From JBMNTU01 sp050945895 (GTDB lineage Bacteria; Bacillota; Clostridia; Christensenellales; Christensenellaceae), in contig JBMNTU010000022.1 in the NCBI GenBank assembly GCA_050945895.1, positions 1 through 23,578 of the forward strand: 23,578 nucleotides of DNA, written 5' to 3'. The first letter of the stretch is position 1; the number at the start of each line of letters is the position of its first letter. Shown here one piece after another: positions 7,233 through 14,840 of the stretch. The position numbers and the translations under genes were made by a program. Below the pieces are notes generated by a model, which ran no database searches, was not told the origin of the DNA, and saw only the letters and a program-made list of their open reading frames with translations.

Positions 7233-8252
7233 ATGGGAGAGGAAGGAATATTCATAGTTGCGGTATCGCTTTTATGCATGATCGTTACGTTTGCCGTAAC
7301 CTTTGTTGCGTCTAAAGTGCTTATTCCCGTGCTAAAAAGGGTAAAAGCAGGGCAGCATGTCCGCGACGACGGGCCGCAGACCCACCTAAAAAAGGAAGGC
7401 ACACCCACAATGGGCGGAATCAGCATTTTGGTGGGCCTCGCCATCGTTACGCTGGTGTTTGCGTCTATACGCGGAGTAATGCAGGAGGCGCTTTTTCTTG
7501 TTATTTCCACGACAGCGTTTGCACTCATCGGCTTTCTGGACGACTTTTTGAAGCTGTTCCGCAAGCGTTCGCTGGGGCTTAGGGCCTGGCAAAAAATCGT
7601 GCTTCAATTTGCGGTTTCGGGTGTAATTGCCTGCTATGCCTATTTTGCAATGGGCATCCACGAGGTGGTCATTCCCGGGGCGCGCACCGTTTGGGACCTG
7701 GGCGCGGGCTTTATTCCGTTTACGATGTTTGTGCTCATTGCCATGGTCAACAGCCTCAACCTAACAGACGGGCTAGACGGTCTTGCAACGATTTTGACGA
7801 CAGAAAACGCCATTGCATTTTTTATAATATTGGTTTTTGCAATTTTCCCCGCTGGCGCGGCAGGCGCAAATGCGCTGGGCGGCGAAGGCGTGCTGCTGTT
7901 CGATACGGCGCTCATGGGCGCGTGCGCGGCATTTCTGTGCTTCAACGTCCACCCCGCAAAGGTGTTTATGGGCGATACGGGTTCGTTTGCGTTGGGTGCG
8001 GCCATTACGGTAATTGCCATTACAATGCGGCAACAGCTGCTGCTTCCCATTATGGGCTTTATGTTCGTTTTGTCGGCTGTGTCCGTTATTATACAGGTCG
8101 GCTCGTACAAAACGCGCGGCAAACGCGTATTCCGTATGGCGCCGCTGCACCACCACTTCGAGCTGGGCGGAATGAAGGAAACGCGGGTCGTGCTGATGTA
8201 CGCGGTTATAACGGGGCTGCTGTGCGTGCTGACGCTGGCACTCAGCCTGTGA
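7233..8252 (+). CDS. mraY: Phospho-MurNAc-pentapeptide transferase MraY
   Basis: MraY transfers phospho-MurNAc-pentapeptide from UDP to undecaprenyl phosphate, making lipid I at the inner face of the membrane. The 339-residue protein is strongly hydrophobic with about ten spans. Diagnostic motifs are present: 'DDGPQTH' with 'KKEGTPTMGG' (45-62), the aspartate pair in 'GFLDD' (D103, D104), 'NLTDGLDGLA' (176-185), the aspartate in 'FMGDTGS' (D248), and the histidine cluster in 'APLHHHFELGG' (about 303-313). All expected Mg2+ and substrate residues appear kept. A GAGGGG ribosome site precedes the ATG. It sits between murE and murD without the murF that commonly separates it from murE. Confidence 0.97.
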   Translation: MGEEGIFIVAVSLLCMIVTFAVTFVASKVLIPVLKRVKAGQHVRDDGPQTHLKKEGTPTMGGISILVGLAIVTLVFASIRGVMQEALFLVISTTAFALIGFLDDFLKLFRKRSLGLRAWQKIVLQFAVSGVIACYAYFAMGIHEVVIPGARTVWDLGAGFIPFTMFVLIAMVNSLNLTDGLDGLATILTTENAIAFFIILVFAIFPAGAAGANALGGEGVLLFDTALMGACAAFLCFNVHPAKVFMGDTGSFALGAAITVIAITMRQQLLLPIMGFMFVLSAVSVIIQVGSYKTRGKRVFRMAPLHHHFELGGMKETRVVLMYAVITGLLCVLTLALSL

Positions 8253-8277
8253 CGGTAGAACAAAAAGAGGAGGACGC

Positions 8278-9636
8278 ATGGATTACAAAGGGAAAAAAGC
8301 GCTGGTAGTAGGCATGGCAAGGAGCGGCATCGCGGCAGCTTCGCTTCTTTTGGAATTGGGCGCGTCCGTAACAATCTACGACGCAAAACCGGAGGACAGC
8401 TTTGCGGAAGGAACATTTCAGGCGCTGCTCGATGGCGGCGCGCAAAGCTTTTTGGGCAAAGACCCCGAAGGCCTGGTCGAAGAGGTAGACCTGCTCGTAT
8501 TAAGCCCGGGCGTGCCGCTCGACCTTCCGTTTATCCGCAAGGCCTACAAGCAGAAAAAAATAGTCATGAGCGAAATCGAGCTGGGATTCGACGTTGCCGG
8601 CGCCGATTTTATTGCCATTACAGGTACAAACGGAAAAACGACCACCACCGCGTTAACGGGCGAGCTGTTTAAAAACGCAGGCATCAACACCTATGTATTG
8701 GGCAACATTGGCGTGCCCATTACGCAGGAGGCGCTGAACATCAAAAAAGGCGATGTTGTGGTCGCCGAAACGGCGGCGCTGCAGCTGGATACAATTATCG
8801 GCTACCAGCCCAAAGGAAGCGCCATCTTAAACATTACGGAAGACCACATGGACCGCTACGGCTCCATGGAAAACTATATTGCCGCAAAAGCGCGTATTTT
8901 CAAAAACCAAACGAAGGAAGACTATTGCGTGCTCAACCAGGACAACGAAATCGTCCGCTCGCTGGCGCCCCTTATTTCGGCCAAGGTGCTGTGGTTCAGC
9001 ACGGAGGGCCCGGTGCTGGACGGCGCCTATGTAGAGGACGGAAACATCGTGTATGTGGAAGACGGCAAAAAGCAGGTGGTTGTACCAACGGGCGAATTGC
9101 AGATTCCCGGCAGGCACAACCTGGAAAATGCGTTGGCGGCAACTGTGCTTGCCATGAAATACGGTATTTCGAAAGAAAAGGCAGCGCATACGCTGCGCAC
9201 GTTTACCGGAGTAGAGCACCGTTTGGAAATGGTACGCTCGCTAAACGGGGTAACGTTTATCAACGATTCCAAGGGAACAAACCCCGACGCAACGATCAAC
9301 GCAATACGCGCGATGGACCGCCCGACCATCCTCATTTTGGGCGGGTTTGACAAGCATGGCGAATTCGGCCCGCTTTTTGATGCATTTACAGATAACATCA
9401 AAGCGGTTATTATATTGGGGGAAACGACACACAAAATCGTCTCTGCGGCAAAGGAAGCGGGCTTTGTAAAATACATCGTTGCAAACGGTTTTGAAGACGC
9501 GGTATTAAAGGCGTACAGCCTGGCGCTGGACGGCGACGCGGTGCTGCTTTCGCCCGCGTGCGCAAGCTGGGATATGTTCCGGGATTTTGAAGAGCGCGGC
9601 GATGTGTTCAAAAAAATTGTCAGGGGGCTTACATGA
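8278..9636 (+). CDS. murD: UDP-MurNAc-L-alanine--D-glutamate ligase MurD
   Basis: MurD adds D-glutamate to UDP-MurNAc-L-Ala with ATP in the cytoplasm. The 452-residue length is typical. Visible are the N-terminal Rossmann-like 'VVGMARSGIAAA', 'LSPGVPLD', the P-loop T-G-T-N-G-K-T (115-121), 'GNIGVP', 'NITEDHMDRYGS', the lysine of 'AAKARIF' (K204), 'GRHNLENALAA', 'GVEHRLE' and 'NDSKGTNPDAT'. One familiar stretch differs: the usual 'SSFQLE' reads 'TAALQLD' near residues 165-171. That segment helps shape the active site, but it is not a known catalytic residue group. The ATG follows AGGAGG by four bases. The stop overlaps the ftsW start by four bases (ATGA), indicating coupled translation. Confidence 0.96.
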   Translation: MDYKGKKALVVGMARSGIAAASLLLELGASVTIYDAKPEDSFAEGTFQALLDGGAQSFLGKDPEGLVEEVDLLVLSPGVPLDLPFIRKAYKQKKIVMSEIELGFDVAGADFIAITGTNGKTTTTALTGELFKNAGINTYVLGNIGVPITQEALNIKKGDVVVAETAALQLDTIIGYQPKGSAILNITEDHMDRYGSMENYIAAKARIFKNQTKEDYCVLNQDNEIVRSLAPLISAKVLWFSTEGPVLDGAYVEDGNIVYVEDGKKQVVVPTGELQIPGRHNLENALAATVLAMKYGISKEKAAHTLRTFTGVEHRLEMVRSLNGVTFINDSKGTNPDATINAIRAMDRPTILILGGFDKHGEFGPLFDAFTDNIKAVIILGETTHKIVSAAKEAGFVKYIVANGFEDAVLKAYSLALDGDAVLLSPACASWDMFRDFEERGDVFKKIVRGLT

Positions 9637-10796
9637 GAAAAGGGGCCATAGACTACACGCTGCTGATAACAACGATCATACTTATTGCCTATGGCATGCT
9701 TATGGTGTTTTCGTCCAGCTACTATATGGCGCAGTCCTCCGCCGACTACGACTACGACGGCCTCAGCCTTTTTAAAAAGCAGCTGGTGGGCGTTGCGGTG
9801 GGCGCGGTCGGGATGATTTTTTTTATGCTGTTCGATTATAAAAAGCTGCTCCGGCTGAAATACGCAGCGCTGGGCCTGGCAATATTTACACTCATACTGG
9901 TGTTTATCCCCGGCGTGGGCGTAACCATCAACGGCGCGTCGCGCTGGATCCGCATGGGCCCGCTGCCCAATATACAGCCGCTGGAAATCGCCAAGCTGGC
10001 GGTTATCATTTTTACGGCGTCCACAATCTATGTCAACCGCAACCGCATGAATACGTTCCGCTACGGCATCGTGCCGCCCTTTTTGGTATTGGGCGTCGTT
10101 TGCCTGCTGCTGTATTTGCAGCCCAACTTTTCGGGGATCATTTTGCTGTGTGTCGTGGTGTTTATTATGGTGCTTATCGGCGGCGCAAAGGGCTGGCATA
10201 TGGCGGCGCTGGGCGGCGGCGTGGGCGCGGCGGGCGCTGCGCTGATGATGAGCGCTAGCTACCGCATGGCGCGTGTTACCAGCTTCTTAGACCCGTTTGC
10301 AAATATGTCCGGCGACGGCTACCAGGTCGCGCAATCGCTCTTCGGGATCGGCGCGGGCGGCCTGTTTGGCAGCGGCCTGGGAAACGGGCGGCAAAAGTTC
10401 CTGTGGCTGCCCTACAGCGAGTCCGACTTTATTTTTTCCATCATTTGCGAAGAGCTTGGCTTTATTGGCGCGGCCGTGCTTATATTGCTCTTTATTATCC
10501 TCATTTACAGGGGAATACGGATCGCGGCGCAAGCGCCCGATTTTTTTGCGACCATGCTTGCAACGGGCATCGTCGTTATGATCAGCGTACAGGTCATCCT
10601 CAATATTGCGGTAACAACGGCGTCGCTGCCCGCAACGGGCGTTTCGCTTCCGTTCATCAGCTTTGGAAGCAGCTCGCTTGCCATTTATATGTGTATGATC
10701 GGCATACTGCTGAACATATCGAAGCAAAGCCGCAGGCAGGCTGCCAAAAAGGTGAATGTAAAGGCTGCCGACGCAGATATGCAAGAGGATTATTGA
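9633..10796 (+). CDS. ftsW: Septal peptidoglycan polymerase FtsW (SEDS family)
   Basis: FtsW is a SEDS glycosyltransferase that polymerises lipid II at the division site, working in complex with a class B PBP. The 387 residues form about ten membrane spans. Recognisable motifs include 'MVFSSSYYM' in span 1, 'NGASRWIRMGP' with 'QPLEIAKL', 'LQPNFSG', 'YQVAQSLFGIGAGGLFGSGLGNGRQK' in shortened form across 325-bp-equivalent loop sequence, the extracellular aspartate in 'ESDFIF' (D265, equivalent to the catalytic Asp of SEDS proteins), 'EELGFIG', and 'LPATGVSLPFISFGSSS' near the C-terminus. The loop before the Asp reads 'LPYSES' where many homologues have 'LPExHT', and the common 'QPSE' is 'QPLE'; these are mild deviations. 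The catalytic Asp is kept, unlike the catalytic residues of its likely PBP partner. murG, often next, is absent. Confidence 0.93.
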   Translation: MRKGAIDYTLLITTIILIAYGMLMVFSSSYYMAQSSADYDYDGLSLFKKQLVGVAVGAVGMIFFMLFDYKKLLRLKYAALGLAIFTLILVFIPGVGVTINGASRWIRMGPLPNIQPLEIAKLAVIIFTASTIYVNRNRMNTFRYGIVPPFLVLGVVCLLLYLQPNFSGIILLCVVVFIMVLIGGAKGWHMAALGGGVGAAGAALMMSASYRMARVTSFLDPFANMSGDGYQVAQSLFGIGAGGLFGSGLGNGRQKFLWLPYSESDFIFSIICEELGFIGAAVLILLFIILIYRGIRIAAQAPDFFATMLATGIVVMISVQVILNIAVTTASLPATGVSLPFISFGSSSLAIYMCMIGILLNISKQSRRQAAKKVNVKAADADMQEDY

Positions 10797-10836
10797 CGGC
10801 CGGCTGTTAAAACAATGTAAATTCTTCCATAAAACG

Positions 10837-10883
10837 TTGAGGCAAATCCGATTAGGCCTTATAGTAGGAACGACTGATATAAT
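10837..10883 (+). promoter_or_regulatory. Internal promoter(s) before divIB
   Basis: Two overlapping candidates lie in the 120-base gap after ftsW. One is TTGAGG (10837-10842), 17 bases, TATAGT (10860-10865). The other is a perfect extended -10, TGATATAAT (10875-10883), which needs no -35 box. Either would drive divIB-ftsA-ftsZ separately from the MraZ-controlled promoter. Confidence 0.6.
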
Positions 10884-10902
10884 CATGCGGCATAAAACGG
10901 AA

Positions 10903-10938
10903 GCTGTTTGGCTGCAAAATGCTGTTTGGGGGCAAAAT
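10903..10938 (+). repeat. 18-bp tandem duplication at the divIB start
   Basis: Bases 10903-10920 and 10921-10938 are adjacent direct copies differing at two positions. Each copy ends in AT followed by G, so each creates an in-frame ATG (10919 and 10937). In the second copy the two changed bases produce GGGGG just before the second ATG, which acts as a purine-rich ribosome site. Confidence 0.75.
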
Positions 10939-11908
10939 GAAAAAAAAGCAAAAGAAGAAAAACAGTATTGCGAAGGTAGTACTGGCAATTGTCATCGCGG
11001 TTTTGGCAGTTGCCGGCACGTTCTATTTTATATCCAGCTACTTTCGTGTAGAGGAAATAAAAGTCGCGGGCAATATGCGCCTGGGTGGCGACTATATAAA
11101 ATCGCTGGCCGCCATCGAGCCCGAAACGCATATGTTTTTGCTGGATGAAGAGAAGATTTTTGTAGCGATCGAAGAGGGGGAGCCGTACCTTAAGGTGGAA
11201 ACGGTGGAAAAGGAGTACCCCAAAACCGTGGTCATTACGGTGTTCGAGCGGGAGCCCGCAGCGCTGATTGCCTATTCGGGCAGCTACCTGCTGGTGGATG
11301 GAGAGGCCAATGTGCTGGAAATACTCGATACGCCGCCCGAGGGCGCGGTATACCCAATCATCAACGGAATCAATGCCAGCTCGGCAAACCTCGGCCTGCC
11401 CGTTGTGGCCGAAGACACGTTCAAGCTGACGGTGTATAAAGAGCTCATTGCCGCGCTGGGCCAAAGGGAGCTTTACGACTATGTAGACACGGTAGATATT
11501 TCGGACGTCAATAACATCATCATCATGTCTAAAGGCGGGATGCTCATCCGGTTTGGCCAGGCCGACCAAATCGACGAAAAAATGAAGTGGATCAAAAACC
11601 GACTGCCCGCGCTGGAGCGCGACGGAAAAACGGCAGGCACGCTGGACGTTTCCGCAGGGTCGTTTGCAACCTACAAGCTAGAGGAGGAAGATCCGCAAAC
11701 AAGCGGCAGCACACCGTCCGAAGGCGAGCTGGGCAATGTAATGGACGGCGCAGGCGGGGCCGGGCAGTCTGGCGCGCCAAACGGCGACACAGCGCCGCCC
11801 GATGAGGGAGACGGGCAGGGCGCGCAACCGGACGGCGGCGGCGGACAGCCGGACGAAGGAGAAGGCGCACAACCGGACGAAGGAGAGGGCGCACAACCGG
11901 ACGAATGA
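10937..11908 (+). CDS. divIB: Cell division protein DivIB/FtsQ
   Basis: DivIB (FtsQ) is a bitopic membrane protein that joins FtsL and DivIC in the complex regulating septal wall synthesis. From the ATG chosen here it has 323 residues: a lysine-rich cytoplasmic start (KKKQKKK), one membrane span (about 12-34), a POTRA domain opening with 'FRVEEIKVAGN' and closing with 'YPKTVVITVFEREPAALI' (about 36-105), and the beta domain (to about 220) with 'LLVDGEANVLEI'. The remaining 100 residues are an acidic Gly/Pro/Gln-rich tail ending in repeats of G-E-G-A-Q-P-D-E, probably disordered and outside the cell. An in-frame ATG 18 bases earlier arises from a tandem duplication; the later one has the better ribosome site and a typical start. 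It probably has its own promoter. Confidence 0.9.
   Translation: MKKKQKKKNSIAKVVLAIVIAVLAVAGTFYFISSYFRVEEIKVAGNMRLGGDYIKSLAAIEPETHMFLLDEEKIFVAIEEGEPYLKVETVEKEYPKTVVITVFEREPAALIAYSGSYLLVDGEANVLEILDTPPEGAVYPIINGINASSANLGLPVVAEDTFKLTVYKELIAALGQRELYDYVDTVDISDVNNIIIMSKGGMLIRFGQADQIDEKMKWIKNRLPALERDGKTAGTLDVSAGSFATYKLEEEDPQTSGSTPSEGELGNVMDGAGGAGQSGAPNGDTAPPDEGDGQGAQPDGGGGQPDEGEGAQPDEGEGAQPDE
11849..11905 (+). repeat. 24-bp tandem repeat in the divIB 3' end
   Basis: Two 24-bp units (11849-11872 and 11873-11896, one base apart in sequence) plus a nine-base partial unit encode the end of DivIB as repeated Q-P-D-E-G-E-G-A. Degenerate copies extend upstream to about 11815. Such in-frame repeats change number easily by replication slippage, so tail length may vary between strains. 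Confidence 0.85.
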
Positions 11909-11984
11909 TGACAAACCCAAAGCGTGCGCTTTGCAGCGCGTATTTCCAAAAGAAAAAGGTTTTTTTTTGTGGGTAATTGTGTTA

Positions 11985-11993
11985 TGATAAAAT
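11985..11993 (+). promoter_or_regulatory. Putative extended -10 promoter before ftsA
   Basis: TGATAAAAT matches an extended -10 box and lies in an AT-rich 147-base gap between divIB and ftsA. The -35 region is not clear; TTGTGG at 11967-11972 would leave only 15 bases. The same TGATAAAAT occurs as the -10 of the main dcw promoter, which supports the call. Confidence 0.5.
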
Positions 11994-12055
11994 ATGTGTA
12001 AATATTTGAAAAGACATTAAAGGTGCGCCTGAAAAACGCATGAAGGAATGGCCTG

Positions 12056-13225
12056 ATGAGAAATTTCAAAACCATAGTTGAATTTGGCACGTCTAAAATA
12101 TCCTGTGTGGCGGCAGAACAGAAAGCGCGGCACGGGCTGGAAGTTTTGGGTTGTGCACAAATCGGCTATTCCGGCATCAAAAAGTCCAGCTGGGTAGATT
12201 CTGAAGAGGTTTTCTACGCGCTGGAGCAGGTCGTTGAGTCGCTCGAAAAGCAGGTGGGAACGCGCATCAAAACGGCGGACGTCGGTGTGCCGGGCTCGTT
12301 CCTCAAAATTGTCAACAGAAACGTGCAAATGCCCATCCACGGACGGGTAGAGCCGGGCGATATCGAAACATTGATGGAAAAAGCCAGCCACTTCAGCGTC
12401 GCGGAAGACCTCATGCTACTGCAGGATTTTCCGGCATGGTTTTTGCTGGACGACGGCAGCGTGTATTTAGACCCTGTAGACGTGCCCACCAAGCGGCTGC
12501 GCGGCTGTATATCGTTTGTACTGGCAAATAAGTTTTTCCTGGAGGATGCGGAAGGGCTGCTTAAGCACCTGGGCATCCGGCTGGGGCATGTTATTCCCGA
12601 GCCGCTGGCGCAGGCAATGGTGCTTGTGCCGCAGGAAAAGAGGGATTCGATCGCGGTATTGGTGGACGTCGGCTACTATAGCACAAACGTGTCCATCATT
12701 TATGCAGACTGCCTGCTGTACTTTGCCACCATACCAATGGGCGGCGGCAGCATTTCGTCCGATATTGCATACGCCATGAAGGTAAGCAAAGAAACGGCAG
12801 AGCAGCTCAAACGGCGCTATTCGTTTGGTATGGAAGAGCTTTCGAGCAGCTCGTATATTTATGCGAAGGACGAAGACGGCAAGCTGAAAAAATATCCGTA
12901 CGATTTGCTCAAGGAAATTATTGACGCGCGGGTGGAGCACCTGGCGCTTTACATCAATAAACTGCTGCGCAACGCGGAAATGAGCATCGGCCGCAGGCTG
13001 GACGTATATATTACAGGAGGCGGCATCAACTTTATGGCAGGCGCGGGAAGCTTTTTCCGTACGGCGTCCGGCCGTGCGCCCACGCTGGTAAAGGTGCAGT
13101 CTACACAGCTCCAGACGCCCGATTTGCATGCGGCCTACGCGATGGTGCAATACGCGATGGCCGGGTACCCGCTGGAGTACGAAGTGCCGCAAAAGCAGCG
13201 GCCGCCGCGTGAAAAAAGGAATTAA
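12056..13225 (+). CDS. ftsA: Divergent FtsA-like cell division protein
   Basis: FtsA is an actin-fold ATPase that anchors FtsZ filaments to the membrane by a C-terminal amphipathic helix. This 389-residue protein sits right before ftsZ and has the fold: N-terminal phosphate-1 segment 'VEFGTSK' (8-14), an SHS2/1C-type domain with 'VGVPGS...' and 'LLQDFPAWFLLDDGS.YLDPVDVP' (about 75-165), phosphate-2 segment D204-V-G-Y-Y-S-T-N211, and 'ITGGG' near 320. It is atypical. The phosphate-1 aspartate is Glu9, the usual glycine-rich D-I-G-G-G-T-T-D has two tyrosines in place of glycines and Asn at the end, and the C-terminus is a short polar stretch rich in Pro, Gln, Arg and Lys, not an amphipathic helix. 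So nucleotide binding and membrane attachment may differ from model FtsA. AAGGA eight bases before the ATG supports the start. Confidence 0.82.
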   Translation: MRNFKTIVEFGTSKISCVAAEQKARHGLEVLGCAQIGYSGIKKSSWVDSEEVFYALEQVVESLEKQVGTRIKTADVGVPGSFLKIVNRNVQMPIHGRVEPGDIETLMEKASHFSVAEDLMLLQDFPAWFLLDDGSVYLDPVDVPTKRLRGCISFVLANKFFLEDAEGLLKHLGIRLGHVIPEPLAQAMVLVPQEKRDSIAVLVDVGYYSTNVSIIYADCLLYFATIPMGGGSISSDIAYAMKVSKETAEQLKRRYSFGMEELSSSSYIYAKDEDGKLKKYPYDLLKEIIDARVEHLALYINKLLRNAEMSIGRRLDVYITGGGINFMAGAGSFFRTASGRAPTLVKVQSTQLQTPDLHAAYAMVQYAMAGYPLEYEVPQKQRPPREKRN

Positions 13226-13268
13226 ATCACTTAATTTATAGAGGAAATAAAAAATAGGAGGCAGGTAT

Positions 13269-14474
13269 ATGTCGCTGGAATTTGATAATAACACAGAAAA
13301 CTTTGCGAAAATACGCGTAATGGGCGTAGGGGGCGCAGGCAACAATGCGGTCAACCGGATGATAGAGTTTGGCGTCAAGGGGGCGGAGCTTGTTGCCGTC
13401 AATACGGATAAGCAGGCGCTGTACCTGTCTAAGGCCAACCAAAAGATACAGATCGGCGAAAAGCTGACCAAGGGGCTTGGCTCGGGCGCAGACCCGGAAA
13501 TCGGCCGCAAGGCGGCGGAGGAGAGCCACGACGAAATAGAGCAGGCCGTAAAGGGCGCAGACCTCGTGTTTGTATCTTGCGGGCTGGGCGGCGGAACGGG
13601 CACGGGCGCGGCCCCGGTTGTTGCGGAAATCGCCAAGGAAAACAATATACTGACAATCGGCTTTGTAACAAAACCGTTTTGGTTCGAAGGCCAGCCGCGC
13701 TCCAAAGTGGCGGAACAGGGCTTCGAAGACCTGAAAGCGGTGGTGGACACCATCGTCACCATCCCCAACGACAAGCTGCTTTCGGCCGTGGGCAAGGAAA
13801 CGCCGCTTGTCGATGCGTTTAAGGTTGCGGACGATGTGCTCCGGCAGGGAATACAGGGCATTATCGACCTGATCGGCAAGCCCGCGCTTATCAACCTTGA
13901 CTTTGCAGACGTCAAAAAGGTGATGATGCTTAAGGGCGACGCGCACATGGGCATTGGAATCGGCTATGGAGACAACAAAACGGTGGAAGCGGCCAAACAG
14001 GCCATCAACAGCCCGCTGCTCGATACAACCATCGAAGGCGCGCGCGGCATCATTTTCAACGTCACCGGCGACCCGTCGCTTAGTATGCACGAAATACAGG
14101 AGGCTGCCCGCGTAATCGAAGAAGGCGCAGACCCCAACGCCGATGTATTCTTCGGCGTGTGCATAGACCCGACGCTCGAGCAGGAGGTGCGCATCACCGT
14201 GATTGCCACCGGCTTCGACGAAGAAGGAGCGGTTGTCGAAGCGCCGGTTGTGCTGGAGGGCGAAGCGCCCCGCAAAAAGGTGGAAGAAAAAATACAAATG
14301 GGCGGCGATATCGGCCTGGAAATGGAACCCATCCCCACCGGCAATAAAGCGCCGCAGCAGGGCGAGCTGAAGGAAATGATGGAAACGGAAAACCTGGATA
14401 CCATCGGCGACGAAGATTTGGAAATTCCGTCGTTCCTCAAGAAAAAGCCCAGAAGGAACAGGCAGGATTATTAA
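13269..14474 (+). CDS. ftsZ: Cell division GTPase FtsZ
   Basis: FtsZ polymerises with GTP into the ring that places and drives septum formation. The 401-residue protein looks fully standard: 'VMGVGGAGNNAVNRM' in the nucleotide-binding start, the tubulin signature G-G-G-T-G-T-G (107-113), 'TKPFWFEG', the T7 loop N209-L-D-F-A-D214 that completes the neighbour subunit's active site, 'GIGYGDNK', a variable acidic linker (about 330-380), and the conserved C-terminal peptide 'LEIPSFLKKK' that binds FtsA and other partners, followed by a basic end. AGGAGG (13256-13261) is seven bases before the ATG. It is the last gene of the operon, followed by a strong terminator. Confidence 0.98.
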   Translation: MSLEFDNNTENFAKIRVMGVGGAGNNAVNRMIEFGVKGAELVAVNTDKQALYLSKANQKIQIGEKLTKGLGSGADPEIGRKAAEESHDEIEQAVKGADLVFVSCGLGGGTGTGAAPVVAEIAKENNILTIGFVTKPFWFEGQPRSKVAEQGFEDLKAVVDTIVTIPNDKLLSAVGKETPLVDAFKVADDVLRQGIQGIIDLIGKPALINLDFADVKKVMMLKGDAHMGIGIGYGDNKTVEAAKQAINSPLLDTTIEGARGIIFNVTGDPSLSMHEIQEAARVIEEGADPNADVFFGVCIDPTLEQEVRITVIATGFDEEGAVVEAPVVLEGEAPRKKVEEKIQMGGDIGLEMEPIPTGNKAPQQGELKEMMETENLDTIGDEDLEIPSFLKKKPRRNRQDY

Positions 14475-14496
14475 GCAACACTTTCAAAACGATTTC

Positions 14497-14532
14497 AAAA
14501 CAGCCTTGCAGTAAGATGTGAGGCTGTTTTTT
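14497..14532 (+). terminator. Terminator of the dcw operon
   Basis: AAAACAGCCT (14497-14506) pairs perfectly with AGGCTGTTTT (14521-14530), followed by further Ts. It lies 22 bases after the ftsZ stop codon and closes the division gene cluster. Confidence 0.88.
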
Positions 14533-14700
14533 GTTGCGTGCTTGAGCGTGACAAAAATAGCCGGCTGTTCTGGAGCGTTAACAAGCTTTAGCTTCAAAAA
14601 ACGACGCTTCGCCGCAAGGCATCTCCCTCCCGCGGAGCATGGTGAGACGGAAGAAGCCGCCCCAAAAGGAGCCTGCGGGGAAAATGCACCGACAAAAAAC
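14533..14700. other. Intergenic stretch without a recognised gene
   Basis: Between the dcw terminator and the next gene are about 300 bases. An open frame from 14518 begins inside the terminator hairpin, has no ribosome site, and its cysteine/arginine-rich product looks random. The part from about 14605 to 14690 has the look of a clostridial intergenic repeat (blocks such as CTCCCTCCCGCGG and CCCCAAAAGGAGCC with short inverted pieces), but no precise element was recognised. Confidence 0.3.
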
Positions 14701-14705
14701 CAGAT

Positions 14706-14735
14706 TAGACAACGCAATGCAAGGTGCTATATAAT
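14706..14735 (+). promoter_or_regulatory. Putative promoter of the AraC-type gene
   Basis: A perfect -10 TATAAT (14730-14735) is preceded 18 bases upstream by TAGACA (14706-14711), a moderate -35 match. The leader to the TTG start is about 100 bases. Confidence 0.5.
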
Positions 14736-14840
14736 GAGTTTGCGCCGGCGGATGGGCAGGCGGACAAAATTTGGCACAAAAAGTCGGGCATACATCTTCC
14801 AGCGGGAATACAATAGACAGCATGGGAAGGAGGCGCAGGT

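Noticed and set aside
11918..11968. Possible terminator between divIB and ftsA
   Set aside because: The inverted repeat CAAAGCG/CGCTTTG has only a two-base loop and lies about 27 bases from the T-run, so it does not form a standard terminator.
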